Program-made: the position numbers and the translations under genes
Assembly: GCF_031157275.1 (NCBI RefSeq)
Contig: NZ_JAVIFW010000017.1
Span: 1 to 64,000 of the forward strand
Source: Streptomyces sp. LHD-70
Lineage (GTDB): Bacteria; Actinomycetota; Actinomycetes; Streptomycetales; Streptomycetaceae
DNA: 64,000 nucleotides
Reading direction: 5' to 3'
Notes under the pieces: model-generated
What the model saw: only the letters and a program-made list of their open reading frames with translations
Databases searched by the model: none
What the model was told of the DNA's origin: nothing
In this document: positions 57,874 through 64,000 of the stretch, one piece after another
How the letters are laid out: each line of letters opens with the position of its first letter
Numbering within the stretch: position 1 is the stretch's first letter

Positions 57874-60438
57874 GTGCTCAAAGCCACCCTGCGCAGCTTC
57901 TTCGCCCACAAGGGCCGGCTCGTGCTCTCCGCGCTCGCCGTCGTCCTGTCCGTGGCGTTCGTCGCGGGCAGCCTGATCTTCTCGGACACGGTGAGCCGTA
58001 CGTTCGACCGGCTCTTCGCGTCCACGTCGGCGGACGTCACGGTCGGGCCGAATGAGGGCTTCGGGGAGTCCGTGCCGTCCGGGACCGTGCCGACGATCCC
58101 GGCCCAACTCGCCCAGCGGGTAAGGGCGGTGGACGGGGTCGCGGACGTCCAGGTGGACGCGGCCGTCGAGAACATCACGGTCGTGGACGCCCGCAGAGAG
58201 CCCGTGGGGCCGACCACCGGCGCCCCGACCATCGCCACCAACTGGTACGTCAGCGACCGCAGTCCGGTCGAGCTGACCTCCGGGCACGCGCCGCGCGGAC
58301 CCGGGCAGGCGCTGCTCGACGCGGACACCGCCGACGAGAAGGACGTCGCGATCGGCGACACCCTGACCGTGCTCGCACCGCCCGGCTCCTTCGACGTACG
58401 GGTCGTCGGCATCGCCACCTTCACCACCACCAACCCCGGCGCGGCCCTCGTCTTCCTCGACACCCCGACCGCGCAGCGGGAACTCCTCGGCGACCCGGAA
58501 GCGGCGACCTCGCTGTCCGTGACCGCCGGGCCCGGCGTGGACGACGCCACGTTGAAGCAGCGGCTCGGCGCGGAGCTCGGCGGCGGCTACGAGCTGCGGA
58601 CCGCCGACGAGCAGGCCGAGTCGTCGGCGGCCCAACTGGGCGGATTCCTCGACGTGATCAAGTACGTGATGCTCGGCTTCGCCGGAGTCGCCGTGCTCGT
58701 CGGGGTGTTCCTGATCGTCAACACCTTCTCGATGCTGATCGCGCAACGCACCCGCGAGCTGGGCCTCCTGCGCGCCCTGGGGGCGGACCGGGCACAGGTG
58801 CGCCGCTCCGTGCTCGTCGAGGCGCTGCTGCTCGGCGTGGTTGGTTCGACGCTCGGCCTGGCCACCGGCATCGGGCTCGCCTTCGGCCTGATCGAGCTGA
58901 TGGCGCTCGCCGGGATGAACCTGGACGCCACGGAGATGGTGATCGGCCCGGTGACCCCGGTCGCGGCGTACGGGGTGGGCGTCGGCGTCACGTTCGTCGC
59001 CGCGTATCTTCCGGCCAGGCGGGCCGCCAAGGTCTCCCCGATGGCGGCACTCGCGGATGCCGAAGTCGCCGGTGTGGGGCGGCCGTTGACGGTGCGTGCC
59101 GTGGTCGGCGCGGTGGTGGCGGTGGCCGGGGCGGCGGCCATGACCGGCTGTGCGGTGAGCGCGGACACGTCCACCTCGGCCTCGCTGCTCGGCCTCGGCG
59201 TGGTCCTCACCCTGGTCGCGACGGTGATCGCGGGCCCGCTCCTGGTGCGGCCGGTGATCCGGGTCCTGGGCGGGGCGTTCCCGGCGCTGTTCGGCTCGGT
59301 GGGCCGGATGAGCCAGCGCAACGCGCTGCGCAATCCGCGCCGCACCGGGGCCACCGCGGCGGCGCTGATGGTGGGGCTCGCGCTGGTGGGCGGGCTCTCG
59401 GTGGCGAGCGCGTCGATGACGGCGTCCTTCGACAAGGAGATCGACCGGACCCTGGGCGCCGACTTCATGGTGCAGTCGGCGAACTTCCGCCCGTTCCCCC
59501 GCGAGATCACCGAGCGGGTCCAGGACGTCGACGGAGCGGGTCTCGTCGTACGGCAGCGTTTCGTACCGCTGGCGCTGTCGCTGCCGGACGGGAAGCGGGT
59601 GGAGTCGGCGGCCGCCGCGTACGATCCGGGGCTCGATCGGGTGGCCCGCATCGAGTACACGGTGAACGGTTCGGCCGAGGCGCTCGCGCCCGGACACATC
59701 GGCATGGACCAGGAGTTCGCGGCCGACCACCGGGTGCGGGTCGGCGACACGGTGCCCGTGGAGTTCCCCGGCGAGCGGAAGGCCGGGCTGATCGTCGGGG
59801 CGCTGACCGACCTGGGCGGTCCGAGCACTCCGGGCACGCAGGGCAACCTCGTCGTCGGCATGGCCACCGCGGACCGGTACGTGCCGGGCGGGCAGGACTC
59901 GGTGCTGTTCGTGAACGCGGCGGACGGCACGGACCCCGACACCCTGCGCGCGGCCCTGAACGAGGCGCTCGATCCGTATCCGCAGGTGCAGGTGCGGGAC
60001 CAGGCCGACTACAAGGAGCTGGTGCGCGGGCAGATGGCCGTGCTGCTGTATCTGGTGTACGCGCTGCTCGGCCTGGCGATCGTGATCGCGGTGCTCGGTG
60101 TGGTGAACACCCTGGCCCTGTCGGTGGTGGAGCGCACTCGGGAGATCGGTCTGCTGCGCGCGATCGGGCTCTCGCGGCGGCAGTTGCGGCGCATGATCCG
60201 CCTGGAGTCGGTGGTGATCGCCGTGTTCGGCGCGGTCCTGGGGCTCGGTCTCGGTCTGGTGTGGGGGCTCGCCGTGCAGCAGGTGCTCGCCCTGGAGGGT
60301 ATGACGGAGCTGGCGATCCCGTGGGGCACGGTCGTCGCGGTGGTGCTCGGCTCGGTGGTGGTGGGCCTGGCGGCGGCGCTCGTACCGGCGTTGCGGGCGT
60401 CCCGGATGAACGTGCTCGCGGCGATCGCGCACGAGTGA
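57874..60438 (+). CDS. ABC transporter permease, FtsX/MacB type, duplicated
   Basis: An 854-residue permease with two FtsX-type halves, each a large extracellular loop followed by three helices. The first membrane cluster is around residues 270-380 (FAGVAVLVGVFLIVNTFSML), preceded by an N-terminal helix near residue 18; the second half begins near residue 490 and ends with the cluster near 720-840 (LVYALLGLAIVIAVLGVVNT). The start is GTG. It pairs with the ATPase upstream, forming an exporter for lipoproteins, peptides or drugs; no membrane-fusion protein gene is adjacent. Confidence 0.9.
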   Translation: MLKATLRSFFAHKGRLVLSALAVVLSVAFVAGSLIFSDTVSRTFDRLFASTSADVTVGPNEGFGESVPSGTVPTIPAQLAQRVRAVDGVADVQVDAAVENITVVDARREPVGPTTGAPTIATNWYVSDRSPVELTSGHAPRGPGQALLDADTADEKDVAIGDTLTVLAPPGSFDVRVVGIATFTTTNPGAALVFLDTPTAQRELLGDPEAATSLSVTAGPGVDDATLKQRLGAELGGGYELRTADEQAESSAAQLGGFLDVIKYVMLGFAGVAVLVGVFLIVNTFSMLIAQRTRELGLLRALGADRAQVRRSVLVEALLLGVVGSTLGLATGIGLAFGLIELMALAGMNLDATEMVIGPVTPVAAYGVGVGVTFVAAYLPARRAAKVSPMAALADAEVAGVGRPLTVRAVVGAVVAVAGAAAMTGCAVSADTSTSASLLGLGVVLTLVATVIAGPLLVRPVIRVLGGAFPALFGSVGRMSQRNALRNPRRTGATAAALMVGLALVGGLSVASASMTASFDKEIDRTLGADFMVQSANFRPFPREITERVQDVDGAGLVVRQRFVPLALSLPDGKRVESAAAAYDPGLDRVARIEYTVNGSAEALAPGHIGMDQEFAADHRVRVGDTVPVEFPGERKAGLIVGALTDLGGPSTPGTQGNLVVGMATADRYVPGGQDSVLFVNAADGTDPDTLRAALNEALDPYPQVQVRDQADYKELVRGQMAVLLYLVYALLGLAIVIAVLGVVNTLALSVVERTREIGLLRAIGLSRRQLRRMIRLESVVIAVFGAVLGLGLGLVWGLAVQQVLALEGMTELAIPWGTVVAVVLGSVVVGLAAALVPALRASRMNVLAAIAHE

Positions 60439-60475
60439 GCCACGCCCGTGCGGCCGGTGGGCGCGGCCCGAACTC

Positions 60476-60689
60476 CCAGGCCCTGTCTTCAAACTCCCGT
60501 CGTCTCCCGGAGGGAGGCCCCGCGGCTCCCCCAGCCTTCGGCCGGGGGGACCCCCAGTGCGTGCTCTCGGCGTGCCGGGCGAAGGTCCTCGATTGGGGCC
60601 TCCCCTGCTCTGGGGGCACCTCCCGGCCGAAGGCTGGGGGAGCGTGCCGGGCGTCTCGGGGCAGGCGGGAGTTTGAAGACAGGGCCTGG
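60476..60689. repeat. 214-bp palindromic element with 24-bp perfect inverted ends
   Basis: The ends (60476-60499 and 60666-60689; left end begins CCAGGCCCTGTC) are exactly complementary. Inside, a second perfect pair (60525-60544 and 60624-60643) starts GCTCCCCCAGCC. The middle holds GTGCGTGCTCTCGGCGTGCC, shared with the riboswitch insert at 47435. No transposase is present. It fills the gap between two convergent genes. Confidence 0.88.
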
Positions 60690-60701
60690 TCCGTAAGGGA
60701 G

Positions 60702-62555
60702 TTACTTCTCGGGCTCCCAGAGCGTGGCCGTCGTCAGATACGTGGGCAGGCTGTCGGGCGTGTCCCGGTTGACCTTGCGGATCCACAGGTGGGCCACCGC
60801 CTTGTCGGCGGTCTCCACGCAGAGGCCGACGCCCTTCTTCAGGACCGAGTCGTCGCGCAGCTTGTCCAGCGGGACCGGGTTGGGCAGGGAGCTGTCCCGG
60901 GCGGCCTTGAGGCAGGCGCTCGGGGTGGGGAACTCGGCGGTGACGGTGTTCATGATGCTGCCGTCGGTGGCCTGCAGGCCCTCTTCCTCCTCGGGTTCGG
61001 CGCAGGCGTGGTACGCGAGGGCGCCGAGGTAGTCGGCGGCGTCGATGTTGCCGGGGCGGGTCACCCGGAAGTCGTTGTCGATGTCGACGTGCAGGGTGTC
61101 GCACTTGGAGACGTTGGTGGCCTTCTCCGGCTTCGGACCGGCGATCGTGACCGTCTTGTCCTGCACGGTCAGCCGCCAGCCCGCCTCGGTCCTGGCGCCG
61201 CCCGGCGCGGGCTGCTCACCGCCCGAACTGCCGTCCCCGGCACCGGAGTCGGCGTTCCCGTCGCCGGTGGGCTGTCCGGTGTTCTGGCCGGGCTGTTGCG
61301 TGCCCTGGCCGTTCGCCTCGTTCGAGGGGGGCGTGTCGTCCTCGGTGAGCGCCTTGTACCCGAAGACCGAGCCCACGCCGACGGCCACCACGGCGACGGC
61401 GGCGGCCGCCACGATCAGCCCGGTCTTCCGGCGGCGCGGCGTCGACCCCGGCGCGGTCTGCGCCTGGAGCTGCTGATCCGGTACGGGGGCGGCGTGCTGG
61501 GGCGGCGGGGGCGTACTCGGCGCGAAGGCGGGCGGCCGGGGCGGCTGCGTCGGCGGCTGCGTCGGCAGGTGCGCGACGGGGGCCGCCTGAGGGGGCTGCT
61601 GCATCGCCGCCTGCGGGGCCTGTTGCGGGGCCTGTTGCGGAGCCTGTTGCGGGGCCGACGCGGCGATCCGCAGGGTGTGCTCCTGCTGCTGCACGGCCTG
61701 CGCCAGGTTCGGCGGCAGCCACCAGCCCTCCGAGCGGTCGAGCCCGGCGGCGCCCGCGACGGCGTGGCAGTGGTCGACGATCTCCGCCGGGGACGGCCGG
61801 GCCGCCGGGTCGCGGCTCAGACAGCTCTCCAGGAGACCGCGCAACTCCTGCGGGCAGCCGTCCAGTTGCGGCTCGTTGGCGACGATGCGGTGCAGGATCG
61901 CCTGCGAGGGCCCCTCGCCGTAGGCGTGCGTACCGGTGACCGCGTAGTGCAGCACCAGGCCGAGCGCGAACACGTCGAGGGCCGGGCTGATGTCGCCGCC
62001 GGTGGCCTGCTCCGGCGCCATGTAGGCGGGCGTCCCGAGCGCGACGTTGGTGCCCGTGAGGGCCGCGGTGTCGGCGGCGCGGGCGATGCCGAAGTCGATG
62101 ACGCGCGGGCCGTCCGCGCCGAGCAGCACGTTGGACGGCTTGAGGTCGCGGTGCACGATGCCCGCGCCGTGGATGGTCTGCAGCGCCTCGGCCACACCAC
62201 CCGCCAACTGCAGGACCGTGCGCAGCGGAAGGGCCCCGTGCCGGCTCACGGCCTCGGAGAGCGGCGGCCCGGGGACGTAGGCGGTGGCGAGCCAGAGTTC
62301 GCCGTCCTCGGTGCGGCTGTCCAGGACGGGCGCGGTGTACGGGCCCTGTACGCGGCGTGCGGCGGCCACCTCCTGGCTGAACCGCTCCTTGAACAGCGGG
62401 TCCTGGGCGTACTCGCGGCGCACCACCTTCAGGGCGACGGGCTGGCCGCCGCGCGTGTGCGACAGATAGACCACGCCCATGCCGCCCTGGCCGAGGCGCC
62501 CTTGCAGCCGGTAACCGGCTATCTCCCTGGGCTCGTCAGGAGCCAGCTGTTCCAT
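60702..62555 (-). CDS. Serine/threonine protein kinase, PASTA-less, with C-terminal sensor-like domain
   Basis: A 617-residue Hanks-type kinase. The glycine loop is LGQGGMGVVYLS (about residue 21), the ATP lysine is in ALKVVRREY, the catalytic loop is HRDLKPSNV (about residue 137), followed by DFGIARA and GTPAYMAPEQA. A Gln/Pro-rich linker (about residues 300-385) leads to a membrane helix (about residues 387-407: VAAAAVAVVAVGVGSVFGYK) and an extracellular domain of about 200 residues with paired cysteines. The extracellular part is of unknown type and probably senses an envelope signal. Confidence 0.92.
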   Translation of the reverse strand: MEQLAPDEPREIAGYRLQGRLGQGGMGVVYLSHTRGGQPVALKVVRREYAQDPLFKERFSQEVAAARRVQGPYTAPVLDSRTEDGELWLATAYVPGPPLSEAVSRHGALPLRTVLQLAGGVAEALQTIHGAGIVHRDLKPSNVLLGADGPRVIDFGIARAADTAALTGTNVALGTPAYMAPEQATGGDISPALDVFALGLVLHYAVTGTHAYGEGPSQAILHRIVANEPQLDGCPQELRGLLESCLSRDPAARPSPAEIVDHCHAVAGAAGLDRSEGWWLPPNLAQAVQQQEHTLRIAASAPQQAPQQAPQQAPQAAMQQPPQAAPVAHLPTQPPTQPPRPPAFAPSTPPPPQHAAPVPDQQLQAQTAPGSTPRRRKTGLIVAAAAVAVVAVGVGSVFGYKALTEDDTPPSNEANGQGTQQPGQNTGQPTGDGNADSGAGDGSSGGEQPAPGGARTEAGWRLTVQDKTVTIAGPKPEKATNVSKCDTLHVDIDNDFRVTRPGNIDAADYLGALAYHACAEPEEEEGLQATDGSIMNTVTAEFPTPSACLKAARDSSLPNPVPLDKLRDDSVLKKGVGLCVETADKAVAHLWIRKVNRDTPDSLPTYLTTATLWEPEK

Positions 62556-62604
62556 CCGCGTACGCCTCCCCGTTCGTTGGAGTGGACATGATACGAACCG
62601 GTGT

Positions 62605-62680
62605 CCGGCCCTCCGGACCCGCCCGTGGCCGGGCCTCCGGACCCGCCCGTGGCCGGGCCTCCGGACCCGCCCGTGTCCTG
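62605..62680. repeat. 24-bp tandem repeat upstream of the kinase gene
   Basis: Three copies of a unit with core GGACCCGCCCGTGGCCGGG start at 62615, 62639 and 62663. They lie between the kinase and GNAT starts, divergent from each other. Confidence 0.88.
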
Positions 62681-62740
62681 GCGTCTCGGCCCGTGAAATC
62701 CCCTCGCGGCTCTCGCGGGCGCCATGCTTCGCTGGCGATC

Positions 62741-63172
62741 ATGAGCGCCCTGACCATCCGTACTGCCGAACCCGCCGACGCCACCGACGTGCTCGCCTTC
62801 TGGAAGGAGGCCGCCGAGGGGACCAGCGTCAGCGACGACGAGGCCGGGGTGACCGGGCTCATCGCGCGCGACCCCGGCGCCCTGCTCCTCGCCGAGGCCG
62901 ACGGGCTGCTCGTCGGCTCCGTGATCGCGGGCTACGACGGGTGGCGCTGCAGCCTGTACCGGCTGGCCGTCCTTCCCTCGCACCGCAGGCGGGGCATCGC
63001 GTCGGCGCTGCTCGACACGGCCGAGGAGCGGTTCGCGGCGCTCGGCGGCCGGCGCGGGGACGCCATGGTCCTGGAGGCCAACGAGCGGGCGCAGCAGGCC
63101 TGGTCGGCGGCCGGGTATCGGCGCGAGGACCACTGGCGGCGCTGGGTGAAGCCGCTGGCCGAGCGGGCCTGA
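62741..63172 (+). CDS. GNAT-family N-acetyltransferase
   Basis: A 143-residue acetyltransferase. Motif A is RLAVLPSHRRRGIASALLDT (about residues 72-91), with the preceding strand LLAEADGLLVGSVIAGYDGW, and motif B ANERAQQAWSAAGYRREDHW near residue 117. The substrate is unknown. The ATG at 62741 starts the homologous region; it is divergent from the kinase gene. Confidence 0.88.
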   Translation: MSALTIRTAEPADATDVLAFWKEAAEGTSVSDDEAGVTGLIARDPGALLLAEADGLLVGSVIAGYDGWRCSLYRLAVLPSHRRRGIASALLDTAEERFAALGGRRGDAMVLEANERAQQAWSAAGYRREDHWRRWVKPLAERA

Positions 63173-63179
63173 ACACCTC

Positions 63180-63612
63180 CCCGGAGCCGGACCGGGAACT
63201 GGACCCGGAGATCGGTCCGGAGCTCGGTCCGGGAGCTCTGCCCGGTGAGCTCTGCCCAGAGCTGGTCCGGGAACTGGACCGGAACTCGGCCCGAGAGCTG
63301 GACCCGGAGCTCTACCCAGAGCTCGGCCCGAGAGCTGGACCCGGAGCTCTACCCAGAACTCGGCCCGGGAACTGGACCGGAACTCGGCCGGAGAGCTCGG
63401 CCCGGGAACTGGACCCGGAGCTCTACCCAGAGCTGGTCCGGAGCTGGACCCGGAGCTCGGCCCGGAGCCCGGCCCGAGCTGGTCCCGGAGCTGGTCCGGA
63501 GCCCGGCCCAGAGCTGCCCCCGGAGCCCGGCCCAGAGCTGGACCCAGAGCTGGTCCCGGAGCTGGTCCGGAGCTCGGCCCAGAGCCCGGCCCAGAGCTCG
63601 TCCCGGCCACTT
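63180..63612. repeat. Minisatellite of GAGCTSGNCCCGG-type units
   Basis: About 430 bases consist of short units built on GAGCTGGACCCG, GAGCTCGGCCCG and GAGCTGGTCCGG, with frequent SacI-like GAGCTC. The unit length is irregular, mostly 12-18 bases. Frames through it read as Pro-Glu-Leu runs; I regard it as non-coding. It follows the GNAT stop by seven bases. Confidence 0.85.
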
Positions 63613-63803
63613 CCCTTTGCTGGTCCTTTACTCTGGTAGCTCCGCTCCCGCTCGTTCCGAGCCGAGCGGCCGTACCCGAACGAAAGGTGTGAGCGTCCGT
63701 CCATGGGCGAGCCTCCCAGTAGCGTCTCCACGACCAGAAGCACATCGGACCGACATCGCGCGGCCCTCCCTCCCCTGCCCGATCATGGGACGGAGGTGAC
63801 CCG
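63613..63803 (+). promoter_or_regulatory. Leader region of the CNNM-domain gene
   Basis: The minisatellite ends at about 63612. The remaining leader carries an inverted piece CTCGTTCCGAGCCGAG at 63648-63663, and a 34-codon ORF (63703-63807). The CNNM gene's ribosome binding site, GGAGGTGA, is at 63792-63799. No known riboswitch was recognised. Confidence 0.35.
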
Positions 63804-63807
63804 ATGA
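63703..63807 (+). CDS. Possible 34-residue upstream ORF overlapping the CNNM start
   Basis: The ORF begins MGEPPSSVSTTRSTSD and ends with HGTEVTR. Its stop overlaps the CNNM-family ATG as ATGA, the arrangement of translationally coupled leaders. It has no good ribosome binding site (AAAGGTG is 13 bases away) and its codon bias is weak, so it may be a chance frame. No cysteine run or known leader motif. Confidence 0.3.
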   Translation: MGEPPSSVSTTRSTSDRHRAALPPLPDHGTEVTR

Positions 63808-64000
63808 CCGAACTGCTCCTGCTCGGCGTGGCCCTGCTGCTCACCCTGGCCTGCGGTGTGTTCGTCGCCGCCGAGTTCTCCCTCACCACCGTCGAGCGCA
63901 GCAGCCTCGAGCGTGCCGTCGCCGACGGTGAGCGCGGTGCGGACAGCGCCCTCAAGGCCGTCCGCAGCCTCACCTTCCAGCTGTCCGGCGCCCAGCTCGG
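63804..64000 (+). CDS. CNNM-domain (hemolysin/CorC-associated) membrane protein, 5' part
   Basis: Only the first 65 codons are in the window. The sequence TELLLLGVALLLTLACGVFV, then AAEFSLTTVERSSLER and KAVRSLTFQLSGAQLG, matches the DUF21/CNNM N-domain of the hemolysin family, implicated in magnesium or cobalt efflux. GGAGGTGA precedes the ATG by four bases, an unusually complete ribosome binding site. The rest, presumably with CBS and CorC_HlyC domains, lies beyond the right edge. Confidence 0.88.
   Translation, partial: MTELLLLGVALLLTLACGVFVAAEFSLTTVERSSLERAVADGERGADSALKAVRSLTFQLSGAQL

Noticed and set aside
60476..60689. A complete insertion sequence
   Set aside because: There is no transposase and the element is only 214 bases long; it is at most a non-autonomous relic.
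57493..61104. A 1203-codon minus-strand frame across the ABC transporter
   Set aside because: The plus-strand ATPase and permease are clearly real; the opposite frame is open only because stops are rare in this GC-rich DNA.
63613..63803. A magnesium or manganese riboswitch before the CNNM gene
   Set aside because: None of the conserved yybP-ykoY or M-box pieces is present.

Overview
The window is a high-GC actinobacterial chromosome segment, almost certainly Streptomyces. The evidence is third-position G/C codon bias, frequent GTG and TTG starts, GTGA/ATGA stop-start overlaps, an actinobacterial bL37 ribosomal protein, a WhiJ-type XRE/DUF397/HATPase triad, MurT-GatD, and the linked order pfkA ... 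tripeptidyl-aminopeptidase-like gene ... urease ... biotin genes that I recall from S. coelicolor. It looks like core or near-core chromosome: I see no rRNA, tRNA, CRISPR array, prophage or complete insertion sequence. It is dotted with repeat-rich intergenic DNA.

Layout. 1-7.6 kb: start of etfB, a flavin reductase behind a cysteine-ended leader peptide, a thioredoxin/DUF4395 divergon, an acyltransferase, a B3/4-domain protein, a transglutaminase, and an operon of DUF6421, SDR and threonine aldolase. 7.6-12.1 kb: PadR regulator divergent from an LLM oxidoreductase/esterase pair, then 1.4 kb of repeat DNA with no convincing gene. 12.1-24 kb: GDPD, GNAT, VOC, P450, M56 peptidase, PAP2 phosphatase, HAD, TmrB-like NTPase, 2'-5' RNA ligase-like protein, bL37, an acyl-CoA dehydrogenase divergent from a TetR regulator, and peptide deformylase. 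24-29 kb: murT-gatD, pfkA and a CtaG-like protein, each followed by a strong terminator. 29-35 kb: a three-gene carnitine-to-betaine pathway behind an XRE-TetR fusion regulator, and an ornithine-lipid pair (olsB-olsA) with a DedA protein. 35-46 kb: PlsC, epimerase, secreted TAP-like peptidase, ureABCFGD, and a TetR/ABC-2 divergon. 46-49 kb: Phd antitoxin divergent from clpP, then a c-di-AMP-riboswitch-controlled NlpC/P60 hydrolase. 49-56 kb: WhiJ-like triad, bioF divergent from bioBAD, a methyltransferase, and a Fic-type toxin with its RHH antitoxin. 57-64 kb: MacB-like ABC transporter, Ser/Thr kinase, GNAT, a repeat-rich spacer and the start of a CNNM-domain gene.

How the parts work together. 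The carnitine genes form a complete route: carnitine dehydrogenase, dehydrocarnitine cleavage enzyme (BKACE), then a thioesterase releasing glycine betaine. EtfB takes electrons from acyl-CoA dehydrogenases, and its upstream region shares a 14-bp motif with the acyl-CoA dehydrogenase/TetR intergenic region. MurT-GatD, the PAP2 protein, peptide deformylase and the NlpC/P60 hydrolase touch envelope or protein maturation. The urease set has all subunits and the accessory proteins F, G and D, but no ureE.

The most unusual element is the leader of the NlpC/P60 gene at 47.2-47.66 kb. It has a perfect Crp-type palindrome, then a ydaO-type c-di-AMP aptamer. One peripheral loop of that aptamer carries an insert of about 180 nt that can fold into an 80-position hairpin. 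Seventeen of its non-Watson-Crick positions are G-U pairs in the sense RNA, against six mismatches. Part of the insert is also found in a separate palindromic element at 60.5 kb, which suggests a palindromic repeat settled inside a riboswitch and has since evolved as RNA.
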